Source: Paenibacillus sp. FSL H8-0548 (GTDB taxonomy: Bacteria > Bacillota > Bacilli > Paenibacillales > Paenibacillaceae). Taken from it: 64,000 nucleotides of DNA. The notes under the pieces are model-generated. The model was given only the letters and a program-made list of their open reading frames with translations. It had not been told where the DNA came from and ran no database searches. The stretch spans positions 6,401,501 through 6,465,500 of the forward strand of contig NZ_CP152049.1 of assembly GCF_038630985.1 (NCBI RefSeq), given 5' to 3'. Below are positions 1 through 7,081 of this stretch, piece by piece. Each line of letters opens with the position of its first letter. The stretch's first letter is position 1. The translations under genes and the position numbers were made by a program.

Positions 1-341
1 GGATTACCTGCTGCAAACTGCGCTGTCAGCCACTCTTTGTAGCCTTCGGCAGGCTTATTATCCACTTTAACGGTAACGTTTGGATTTTTCCCCATATAGC
101 CCTCAGCAACCTTATTCCAAACGGAAGCTGATGCACCTGACAATGAAACATTAATTGTACCTTTCAGAGTGGAAGCCGGTTCTTCTGTAGCTGCTGGCGC
201 TTGTGTGGCTGGCGTATCTGTCTTAGTCACATTTGCATTTCCATTATTGCCCTCTGATGGGTTGTTCTTGGCACATGCCGTCAGTAGAGACAGCAGCATA
301 ATAACGCTTACAAAAACTGCCAATCCTTTTCTTTTGACCAT
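1..341 (-). CDS. Sugar ABC transporter solute-binding lipoprotein, N-terminal part (runs off the window)
   Basis: Only the first ~113 residues are in the window; the frame stays open to base 1. The ATG at 341-339 follows a strong AAGGGGAG site. The N-terminus is a lipoprotein signal: basic MVKRK, a hydrophobic stretch, and lipobox LTAC with Cys23. A low-complexity Asn/Thr/Pro/Ala linker follows, then a mature start of the type seen in family 1 extracellular binding proteins (VSLSGASASVWNKVAEGY). It would bind an oligosaccharide at the outer membrane face for a CUT1 permease lying outside the window. Two kinds of regulatory site precede it: a cre-like box at 373-386 and AAGTATAC-type palindromes at 449-500, suggesting control by CcpA and by the GntR-type regulator next door. 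The substrate cannot be read from this fragment. Confidence 0.85.
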   Translation of the reverse strand, partial: MVKRKGLAVFVSVIMLLSLLTACAKNNPSEGNNGNANVTKTDTPATQAPAATEEPASTLKGTINVSLSGASASVWNKVAEGYMGKNPNVTVKVDNKPAEGYKEWLTAQFAAGN

Positions 342-372
342 GATAATCTCCCCTTGCCATAGTTTTTAAGCA

Positions 373-386
373 ATCAAGCGCTTACA
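373..386 (-). promoter_or_regulatory. cre-like site (CcpA) upstream of the solute-binding lipoprotein
   Basis: On the minus strand TGTAAGCGCTTGAT matches the catabolite-responsive-element consensus TGWAARCGYTWNCW at 13 of 14 positions by eye. It lies about 30 bases before the start codon, downstream of where the promoter must be, so bound CcpA would act as a roadblock or repressor. CcpA control of sugar-binding proteins is usual in Firmicutes; binding here is inferred. Confidence 0.55.
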
Positions 387-448
387 AAAAAACCAATAAA
401 AATAAGGCCTCTTCCATCACTCCTCTAAAAAAATTCAAGCTTACTTTT

Positions 449-500
449 ACAAAGTATAAAATATTTTAATTCGTATACTTTATAAAACAAAGTATACTAT
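449..500. promoter_or_regulatory. Cluster of AAGTATAC-type operator motifs upstream of the binding-protein gene
   Basis: The stretch holds ACAAAGTATA at 449-458, CGTATACTTTA starting at 472, and ACAAAGTATACTA at 487-499. GTATAC palindromic cores lie at 473-478 and 492-497. The same motif, as the perfect palindrome AAGTATACTT, lies before the GntR gene at 1774-1783, and degenerate copies lie before the hydrolase gene at 6102-6180. The simplest reading is an operator for the adjacent GntR-type repressor. The region is AT-rich and probably also carries the promoter. Confidence 0.45.
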
Positions 501-578
501 TATAATTTGTTCATTGCAACACTTTTCAGCTAATAATTTTTCCATGGCTGTCTTTATGCTAGTTATTGAATGATCACC

Positions 579-607
579 CAAAAAAAAGCTCCCGCGTGAA
601 AGGGAGC
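579..607 (-). terminator. Rho-independent terminator after the GntR-type regulator
   Basis: GCTCCC (588-593) pairs with GGGAGC (602-607) around an eight-base loop. On the minus strand the stem is followed by a run of eight or more T. It lies 18 bases beyond the stop codon of the regulator gene. Confidence 0.75.
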
Positions 608-625
608 AATGCTATTACTATGTGC

Positions 626-1744
626 TTATTTCTCTTTATAAGCAGAAGATACGAGAGCTGTGCTGTCTCTTAATACCAGCGTTGGTACGATTTCTTCCTT
701 GACCAGCCTATGCTCGCCATCTTTTAGATCGTACAAGAGAATCTCAGCTGCCCGCTCACCCAGCTTCCTCGTATTCTGGTTAATCGTAGACAATCTAGGA
801 TACAAATATTCACTAATTTTCACATCGTCAAAGCCCATAATACTAATATCCTCAGGGATTCTGAGACCAAGACTTCTCGCTGCATTTATTGCGCCTATTG
901 CCTTATGATCACTTGTAGCAAAGACTGCAGTCGGTGGATCCGGTAGAGCCATTAAACTTCTAAAGCCCTCATCTCCCATCTCCACTCGTTCATTATCGCC
1001 GTCCATGACAGCAATAAGATCGGAATCAAACGGAATCTGATGCTGTGACAAAGCCAGACGATACCCCTGCAGCCTAAGAGAGAATTCTTGATTCAAATTC
1101 AAGATCGAGCTTCCAGTCAATATCACTCCAATGCGCTTGTGTTTCAGAGAAATCAGATGCTGAGTGGCTAAATACCCTCCAGTAAGGTTATCCACGATCA
1201 CATAGGGAATGCCTAAATGCGGATAATAAAAGTGAACCGTTACGATGCGCCGATTCTCCTCCCGCCAGACTGTGAGCTGTGTCAGATCGAACGCATCCTT
1301 CGAGGTTAGCAAAATAATGCCCGCATTCGGATCATCAGGAAGCTCATAGTTTTCGCCCATATTCCATATGTAGAAGGCAACGCCTTCCTCCTCACATACT
1401 TGTTTAATCCCATCAAACATATCTGTAAAAAACGGGTGATTGAATAAATTCACTTCATGGTTGCGATGCGCAAAGTAGATCACTCGCGTAGTCTTAGTTC
1501 CAGCGGATGCAGAGCCTTCTTGAACGAAGCTGCCTTTTCCGCGAATTCGGTTGACAAAGCCTTCCTGAACGAGCTCGGAAAGAGCTCTTCTGGAAGTAAT
1601 TTCACTCGTATTATACTCTTTGGCTAACTCAATTTGAGTAGGAAGAGGATCATTCGGTTTAAGTTCTCCTGCTGCAATTCTACGTTTAATATCATTCATT
1701 ATATATTGGTACATCGGAGTTTTGTCCGTTTTTTCCGTATCCAC
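626..1744 (-). CDS. GntR-family transcriptional regulator with periplasmic-binding-protein-like effector domain (AraR-type)
   Basis: The protein has an N-terminal winged helix of the GntR type (roughly residues 8-80; TPMYQYIMNDIKRRI, then PTQIELAKEY, then RGKGSFV) joined to a LacI/PBP-like sugar-sensing domain of about 280 residues ending in SIMGFDDVKISEYLYPRLST. This is the architecture of arabinose repressor AraR. The GTG at 1744-1742 is chosen because AAGGAG lies ten bases before it; a TTG seven codons upstream is also in frame but overlaps that site. The gene sits downstream of the GH78-like gene and upstream of the binding-protein gene, with its own AAGTATACTT palindrome at 1774-1783 suggesting autoregulation. 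The inducer is probably a sugar from the locus's glycan, but which one is unknown. Confidence 0.88.
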   Translation of the reverse strand: MDTEKTDKTPMYQYIMNDIKRRIAAGELKPNDPLPTQIELAKEYNTSEITSRRALSELVQEGFVNRIRGKGSFVQEGSASAGTKTTRVIYFAHRNHEVNLFNHPFFTDMFDGIKQVCEEEGVAFYIWNMGENYELPDDPNAGIILLTSKDAFDLTQLTVWREENRRIVTVHFYYPHLGIPYVIVDNLTGGYLATQHLISLKHKRIGVILTGSSILNLNQEFSLRLQGYRLALSQHQIPFDSDLIAVMDGDNERVEMGDEGFRSLMALPDPPTAVFATSDHKAIGAINAARSLGLRIPEDISIMGFDDVKISEYLYPRLSTINQNTRKLGERAAEILLYDLKDGEHRLVKEEIVPTLVLRDSTALVSSAYKEK

Positions 1745-1773
1745 TGAATCATCACTCCTTAACAAGTTGAGTT

Positions 1774-1783
1774 AAGTATACTT
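1774..1783. promoter_or_regulatory. Perfect palindrome AAGTATACTT upstream of the GntR-type gene
   Basis: A ten-base perfect palindrome about 30 bases before the GTG start. It is the clearest form of the motif seen at 449-500 and 6102-6180, and is proposed as the autoregulatory operator. Confidence 0.45.
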
Positions 1784-1812
1784 TATTGTCGATATTTCTG
1801 CAATAATCAAGC

Positions 1813-1838
1813 AAGCCCATGCACAATTGCATGGGCTT
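1813..1838 (-). terminator. Hairpin terminator after the GH78-like gene
   Basis: AAGCCCATGCA (1813-1823) and TGCATGGGCTT (1828-1838) form an 11-bp perfect stem with a four-base loop, 11 bases beyond the stop codon. The tail on the minus strand (TTGATTATTG) is only moderately T-rich, so termination may be partial. Confidence 0.6.
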
Positions 1839-1849
1839 CACTCTGAGCT

Positions 1850-4237
1850 TTACGTGTGGATGCTTACTTCTTCCTGCCGCGTACCCGTACCGGTGATATG
1901 GACTCTGTCTTTATCCGATACTACCGCAATCCCTGCTAGCCCCGATGTCTGCCAGGAAACCCCCGCTGGCAAGGAGGCTCGATACTTAACGCTTCCATTT
2001 TCATCCTTTTTCCATTCAGCCTTAATCTCACCGTGCTTAGTCGGGATGATCCCCTCGGCCCAATCTACTCCTTCTACAAAAGACGGCTGCAAAATAACTG
2101 CTCCAATACCAGCTTCGGACACATCAACTCCAAGCAGCTCCCTGCTCAATAAATAAGTAGGCGATGCCCCCCAGCCGTGACAAAGGCTAACAGGGATGGC
2201 GTCCTGCAAGTAGGTTGGGGTGTGGCCCAGATAAGGGCTTGGGATCGTAACGAATGGAAGGGAAGGATCAAATGTCTCCCACCAGGTCGTAGCCCCCCTA
2301 TCGAGCATTGAACCCCAATAGTCACGGATCTGCGAAACCGCTACATCTGTAAAGCCATAACGGAATAAAGTTTCCAATACGATATGGTAGAAGAAAGCCC
2401 CCCGGATTCGAGGTAATTTCTCCTGCAAATAATAGTCCATTACGAACGATTTCACTTCTTCCTCATTCATAATCCCTGACCACGCCGCAGCGAAATTCGT
2501 CTGTGCGGTTATGCTTGCCGATAAGCCTGCATCAGTTAGACAGTCTGCAAATAAAGTTGTACCTGGAACTTGGAGCAATTGTCGAATAGATTCGCGCAGC
2601 CTAGCCGCCTTTTCCCGAAAAGCCTCTTGCAGCGCTGTTTCACTCAGTTCCTTAGCCATTAAGGCTGCGGTAACTAGAAACTTATAATAGAAGCAAGAAA
2701 CTGCTGTTACGCGATCCTTTCGTTCAATATCATCCGACCAATCGATGAAGCACCACCAGCCTTCTCGATTCGCATCTGCGAACAGTCCCGCTTCATCCTC
2801 CTGATCAGCGAACCAGCCAGTGAGTCTAATCACATAAGGCCATATCTCCATAAGGAAATCTGTGTCTTTCGTATATTTGTAATACTCCCACACACCGAAG
2901 AGCCAGTGGGCGCAAAAATCTGGCAGCAAAAATGGATTATGCTGTGGACCTGTGCCTGGTATTGAACCATCGGCATTCTGAATTCGCGCAGCTTGCAATA
3001 ATGATTTGCGGACAAGAGCAGGGTCATTAAAGGTTTGATAGACTACCTTTGCCATAACAACCGAATCAGCGATCCATAATGCACCCTCACGGTATGGACA
3101 ATCTTCAAAATGATTTTGGCTGTTAACGATTGTCGTATACCGACCGGTCTCCCAAATCCGGTTCAGCCGCTCATCGCTGCAGCGGAAAATCCCTCCATTA
3201 ACATAAGGATAATGAACGAACCTGACTTGCAGGCTCCTCATTTCAATTGGGACAGGCGTCCCCATTGCAGCTACCTTCAAATAGCGAAATGCCCGTCTTC
3301 CAAATGGTGTAAGTATATTGCTTCCCTTGCGCAGCAAGAAAGTATCCATCAGCGCTAACTCCAGCGATTCTCCATAAAATAGCTGAAGGACACCACCCTC
3401 CTCTGCAAACACCACCAGCTCTGGATAGCCGACGATTTCAGCTCCGAAGTCATAGGTGATTTGCGGAATAGATCCCGGCACCGAGGCATCCATCACAACA
3501 AACTCCGCGCCTTCCCGCTCCTTCTTTGACAAAGGAGCGTCTGGCGCCTTTATAGCTCCTTTATAAGACTCCGCGGAAACGATTGCAATCGGTTGTACAA
3601 GCGTCTCCTTTAGAAAAGGAATTTCGCGAGGCATTAAACGAGGCCATATGCCCCCCGTTTGCTCCGCTTCCTCGACAGATACAGCATAGGGCCATGAGGA
3701 ATCGTCGTAGTCGGCTTGCTCCCAGCCATCTTCCTTGGAAACATCAATGATTTCCCGGTATCCGCCCCAGTAATGAAGACGGCTCACTTCCGGTCTCCAC
3801 CGCGGCGAACGTCTACACCTCCAGTCTGTACCGCTTGCAATTACCCGCACCTCACTCCCATTCCCACTTTGCATATCTGTCTCATACACATCCAACTGAC
3901 AAATCATTCCCCCCGGCCCCTGCAGCTGACCGGTTACAATCTTGTCATTCCCAAAATTATGAGCAATAACTGCAATGACATTCATCCCATCTTGCAAATG
4001 ATGAGATACGTCATACGTATCATATGAAATCCAGGCCATATCCGCAGGTGCAGGCCCTCTCCCTACCTCAGCGCCATTTATATAAATCTTATAGGACTGG
4101 TTAGCAGAGACTCTCAGCTTGGCGTGATCAACTGAATTCTGAATAAGAAAAGCCTTGCGAGCCTCCACATACACATTGTTATCTAGAGCAACTTCTGGTG
4201 CCCAGATCCATTTGGCCCTCCAGCTTTCTTTTACCAT
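1850..4237 (-). CDS. Alpha-L-rhamnosidase-like glycoside hydrolase (GH78-like), cytoplasmic
   Basis: A 795-residue protein without a signal peptide. The N-terminal ~340 residues are beta-sandwich modules of the rhamnosidase type (KAFLIQNSVDHAKLRVSA, SYKIYINGAEVGRGPA, YDTYDVSHHL), followed by an (alpha/alpha)6 barrel and a C-terminal beta-sandwich. The segment at residues 379-391 (DCPYREGALWIAD) aligns with the GH78 signature DCPxRDExxGWxGD, with the second acidic residue displaced, so the exact substrate is uncertain. The family removes terminal alpha-L-rhamnose from imported oligosaccharides. The ATG follows TTGGAGGGG. It is second in a likely operon, 52 bases after the hydrolase gene at 4290-6002, with a terminator after it. 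Confidence 0.75.
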   Translation of the reverse strand: MVKESWRAKWIWAPEVALDNNVYVEARKAFLIQNSVDHAKLRVSANQSYKIYINGAEVGRGPAPADMAWISYDTYDVSHHLQDGMNVIAVIAHNFGNDKIVTGQLQGPGGMICQLDVYETDMQSGNGSEVRVIASGTDWRCRRSPRWRPEVSRLHYWGGYREIIDVSKEDGWEQADYDDSSWPYAVSVEEAEQTGGIWPRLMPREIPFLKETLVQPIAIVSAESYKGAIKAPDAPLSKKEREGAEFVVMDASVPGSIPQITYDFGAEIVGYPELVVFAEEGGVLQLFYGESLELALMDTFLLRKGSNILTPFGRRAFRYLKVAAMGTPVPIEMRSLQVRFVHYPYVNGGIFRCSDERLNRIWETGRYTTIVNSQNHFEDCPYREGALWIADSVVMAKVVYQTFNDPALVRKSLLQAARIQNADGSIPGTGPQHNPFLLPDFCAHWLFGVWEYYKYTKDTDFLMEIWPYVIRLTGWFADQEDEAGLFADANREGWWCFIDWSDDIERKDRVTAVSCFYYKFLVTAALMAKELSETALQEAFREKAARLRESIRQLLQVPGTTLFADCLTDAGLSASITAQTNFAAAWSGIMNEEEVKSFVMDYYLQEKLPRIRGAFFYHIVLETLFRYGFTDVAVSQIRDYWGSMLDRGATTWWETFDPSLPFVTIPSPYLGHTPTYLQDAIPVSLCHGWGASPTYLLSRELLGVDVSEAGIGAVILQPSFVEGVDWAEGIIPTKHGEIKAEWKKDENGSVKYRASLPAGVSWQTSGLAGIAVVSDKDRVHITGTGTRQEEVSIHT

Positions 4238-4289
4238 ATCGTCCCCTCCAAGTTATAAGTAGAAAATGAACCATTCATGACCAGGCACC

Positions 4290-6002
4290 TTATTCTACAT
4301 ATTTATATATGTAGTTCAGTCTTCCTTCCGGTGCTGTATCTCCGTATTGAAAGAAATCCATAATTTCTCCATCATTCTGCATATTGTCTATCCATTTAAA
4401 TTCTAGCCATAGCCCCTTGCCCGCTTCATCTATTCCAATAAAGCTCAGTGGAAGCTCAATCTGCAATTCATTCCCGCTCACAGCGTAACGAAGCTCTCCC
4501 ACCGGCTCCCAATTCCAGTCGCCTGTGCTCTGCTCCAACCATGTTATCGAGTTATCTTTGACGCTCCTATTGATGATATAATGGTACCCTTCCCATCCAG
4601 GGCCGCTCTCTGTTTTAACTCGAATTAACAGCATCATCCAATGACGGTCCGTACATGGCGAAATGGGTTCCTTTGTTTGTGCGTAGAAATATAGATTTTC
4701 ATCCGTATGTGCTGCCTTTAGCTTAACAAAGCTATTTCTAACCGTATCATTCTGATAATGAAGCTCACCATAACCAGGATGATTGCGCGGCTCTTCGTCT
4801 CCAACAAAATCAATATATTCACGTGAGATGTGATGCCATATCGTAAAATCCTCATCTATCATGAGCGGCTCATCCAGCTGAACTGCCCCTCCATCATGAT
4901 CCGACATTCCTTTAAACTTACGAATATAACTAATTAATTGCATATAATAAAGATCGCCATAACCATCCTTCATCGGCTCAATGTCGCGGCTGAAATTTAA
5001 CGTTGCCTGATCTACAAACAACACCGGACGCTCCGGCATCCCCTTAAACCGCATAGCGATCCATTCATTCCATCCCGTGACAAAAATAATTTGCGGGTCT
5101 TCCTGAAGGGCAAATGCCCACTGCTCCGCAATATTTAGCCCTTGATAGATGGCATCCGATGAGTCGGCAATCCGCTCTACCTGTGCCTCGCTATAATCTC
5201 TGCCCCAATTGTCCCCGTACCCGTAAAAAGGCGTATCACTCATCGCTATGCTGGGATGCTGTGCTACTGAGACGTTAATGACCTCTTTCTGACCCTCATT
5301 GTTATAAAATACCCGCTGCGGACGCTGAAACTCAATCCAAGGAAACCCATTCGTCTTTGCCTCTTCATTCGGCCATTGGTTGAGACGGAAAGTGAAAAAC
5401 TGGCGATGCTCCTCGTCACATTCATCAGGATTGCCTATGATGAGCGGCCTTCCCTTCCAATGAAACCATAAATGCTTATAACGACCGGGCTTATAAATAT
5501 CTTCAAATATTTCTGATACCGTCTGACCAGATTCCGTGTTCGTGTAAAATGCAAATTGAGGCACCTTAAAGCCCTGCCTATATACATCATCCAAAATTTG
5601 AAACAACACATCATAAACCTTCTTGTAAATATCAGTGTTTGTTGTGTCAAATATAAGGAAATCAACACCGGCGCTCGTCAACAGCTGCACATGCTTGCGC
5701 AGCACCCAAGCATCATCATTAAGATAATAGCCGTACAATGGCTCTCCCCAAAAATGAAACGCTTGCAAAGGACCCCAAGCTGGATGCTCCGAATCATGCA
5801 CCGCCTCCGGCCACTCAGCAACGATATTCGTATTGTCAAAGGGACCGAGTGTTCCGTGCTGTCCTAACCACAGAAAATAAAATAGACCGACATAACGATC
5901 CTTGCGTATCGGGCCCGTGTTTTCCCTAGAAGGCAGCTCCCTCCCTAGACTGTCCATACCTCCCCATTGATCAACTGCATACTGCTCATCTCTCTCGTTC
6001 AT
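4290..6002 (-). CDS. Putative TIM-barrel glycoside hydrolase (GH71/99-like) with C-terminal CBM9-like domain
   Basis: About 570 residues, no signal peptide. The first ~370 residues look like a TIM-barrel hydrolase: YVGLFYFLWLG near the start, LLTSAGVDFLIFDTTN, WKGRPLIIGNPDE, and FVTGWNEWIAMRF near the end of the barrel. Such WNEW segments and the overall layout recall the GH71/GH99-like group that acts on alpha-linked sugars; this is a resemblance, not a firm family assignment. The last ~170 residues (LKAAHTDENLYFYAQT to the end) resemble a CBM9/DOMON-type carbohydrate-binding beta-sandwich. Of two adjacent starts (GTG then ATG) the ATG at 6002-6000 has the better spacing from AAGGG. First gene of the operon with the GH78-like gene; degenerate operator motifs lie upstream. 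Confidence 0.6.
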   Translation of the reverse strand: MNERDEQYAVDQWGGMDSLGRELPSRENTGPIRKDRYVGLFYFLWLGQHGTLGPFDNTNIVAEWPEAVHDSEHPAWGPLQAFHFWGEPLYGYYLNDDAWVLRKHVQLLTSAGVDFLIFDTTNTDIYKKVYDVLFQILDDVYRQGFKVPQFAFYTNTESGQTVSEIFEDIYKPGRYKHLWFHWKGRPLIIGNPDECDEEHRQFFTFRLNQWPNEEAKTNGFPWIEFQRPQRVFYNNEGQKEVINVSVAQHPSIAMSDTPFYGYGDNWGRDYSEAQVERIADSSDAIYQGLNIAEQWAFALQEDPQIIFVTGWNEWIAMRFKGMPERPVLFVDQATLNFSRDIEPMKDGYGDLYYMQLISYIRKFKGMSDHDGGAVQLDEPLMIDEDFTIWHHISREYIDFVGDEEPRNHPGYGELHYQNDTVRNSFVKLKAAHTDENLYFYAQTKEPISPCTDRHWMMLLIRVKTESGPGWEGYHYIINRSVKDNSITWLEQSTGDWNWEPVGELRYAVSGNELQIELPLSFIGIDEAGKGLWLEFKWIDNMQNDGEIMDFFQYGDTAPEGRLNYIYKYVE

Positions 6003-6101
6003 CACGATCCCTTCCTCTCCATTTAAATATCGTCTGTCTCCGTAGCACGGCAGCTCAGCAGGGAATTTAAAAATCAGTTCATTCTAATTTTTCCGTTAAA
6101 C

Positions 6102-6180
6102 AAAGTATTCTTTACAGATTAATAATATACTTATATTAAAATATTTTCAACTAAATATACTCAAATTCCAACAAGTATGT
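6102..6180. promoter_or_regulatory. Degenerate AAGTATACTT-like motifs upstream of the hydrolase operon
   Basis: AAAGTATTCTTT (6102-6113), AATATACTTA (6124-6133), AATATACTCA (6154-6163) and ACAAGTATGT (6171-6180) are variants of the palindrome at 1774-1783. They lie 100-180 bases before the operon start in AT-rich DNA that probably contains the promoter. Confidence 0.35.
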
Positions 6181-6230
6181 TGAAGTTTATAAGCCTGGCT
6201 GACGAAGCGTATTCGTACTATCAAAACAAT

Positions 6231-6438
6231 CCTGTACTCACGCATTATAGCTCGCCGTTTCAGCTCATCTCCAGCCGTCTTGTCTCCATGGTTGGCAGCT
6301 ATGCTGCAAATGCGCTAAAACGTCTACTTTATTGGCTGTCACGGCAAAGCTCGTGATGCTGCCGCCTTTGTTCTAGGCATGTTTGTGTAGGCACCTTATA
6401 CTTTACACAAACGAACACACGCATCGTCTTTTTCCTCA
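6231..6438. repeat. Imperfect long direct duplication, copy A1
   Basis: Two blocks recur downstream in the same order. Block one, 6231-6304, matches 6567-6640 with several substitutions. Block two, 6334-6438, matches 6735-6839 over 105 bases with about five substitutions and no gap by eye. Within block two, GTTTGTGTA (6381-6389) and TACACAAAC (6404-6412) form a perfect 9-bp inverted repeat. No protein-coding signal is convincing in either strand. Confidence 0.8.
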
Positions 6439-6630
6439 GCTCTCCCCACGCTCGATGCCGCTCTTCAAATCCTCACTTCTCCTACTCCTTCTCCTACTCC
6501 CAGCGCGGAAGCTATCCTGCACTATTGCAGTATCTTCGTGCTTTTGGGACGCTCTAGCTAACCTATCCTGCACTCACGCATTATAGATCGTCATTTCAGC
6601 TCATTTCCAGCCATCTGATCTCCATGGTTG

Positions 6631-6662
6631 GCAGCTATCCTGCTTACGTACAGGATAGCTGC
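6631..6662. repeat. Perfect 12-bp inverted repeat with CTATCCTG motif
   Basis: GCAGCTATCCTG (6631-6642) and CAGGATAGCTGC (6651-6662) with an eight-base loop. No T-run follows on either strand, so it is not an ordinary terminator. Confidence 0.75.
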
Positions 6663-6680
6663 CCTAAACCATTAAATAGA

Positions 6681-6714
6681 GTAGGCTACCCTGCAAATGT
6701 GCAGGATAGCCTAC
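6681..6714. repeat. 14-bp inverted repeat (one mismatch) with CTACCCTGC motif
   Basis: GTAGGCTACCCTGC (6681-6694) and GCAGGATAGCCTAC (6701-6714) with a six-base loop. It reuses the CTATCCTGC/GCAGGATAG word seen in the neighbouring hairpin and as single copies at 6512-6520 and 6563-6571. Confidence 0.75.
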
Positions 6715-6948
6715 TACTACTCATTCTTATGATTGACTGTCACGACAAAGCTCGTGATGCTGCCGCCTTTGTTCTAGGCATGTTTGTGTAGGCACCTTAT
6801 CCTTCACACAAACGAACACACGCATCATCTTTTTCCTCAACACCGCCCTTACGGGTGATTGGAAATCGCAGACGCATCCTCTCTCCGACTGCTGCCGCAG
6901 CATCGTTATCAACAGGTTCGAAGAATACATAGTTTACTATATAGCAAG

Positions 6949-7049
6949 GTGAAACAGCTGTCGCCGTCCTTTTGGCGGCGCGCTGCGCGTTTCATTCCGG
7001 AGAAATATAGAGAAAGTATGGCGAAAGGATATGCTTTCCTATATAGCAA
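6949..7049. repeat. REP/MITE-like dispersed palindromic repeat, copy 1
   Basis: About 96 bases (6949-7044) match 61530-61620 near the other end of the window, with small indels. The first part folds on itself: the outer arms are GTGAAAC and GTTTCAT, and the inner arms CGCCG and CGGCG enclose CCTTTTGG. A conserved non-palindromic tail (GAGAAATATAGAGAAAGTAT then GGCGAAA) follows. The 11-base word CTATATAGCAA flanks it at 6937-6947 and 7039-7049, which could be a target duplication, although the downstream CTATAT also occurs in copy 2. A reading frame across it is an accident of GC-rich sequence. Confidence 0.8.
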
Positions 7050-7081
7050 AAAAATACTTGAAACATCAAGGATTTTATCGT

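Larger units (their letters stand above)
6567..6839. repeat. Imperfect long direct duplication, copy A2, with two inserted hairpins
   Basis: This copy matches 6231-6438 but carries about 65 extra bases between the two blocks, consisting of the hairpins at 6631-6662 and 6681-6714. The inverted repeat GTTTGTGT/ACACAAAC is kept at 6782-6789 and 6806-6813, although one arm has drifted, which suggests the hairpin matters or the duplication is recent. Confidence 0.8.

Noticed and set aside
937..5867. Several long plus-strand frames within the GntR, GH78-like and GH71/99-like genes
   Set aside because: All lie opposite clearly conserved proteins and have no ribosome binding sites or recognisable domains.
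6383..6586. Plus-strand reading frame in the duplicated region
   Set aside because: Low-complexity Leu/Ser/Arg translation, no ribosome binding site, and not preserved in the second copy of the duplication.
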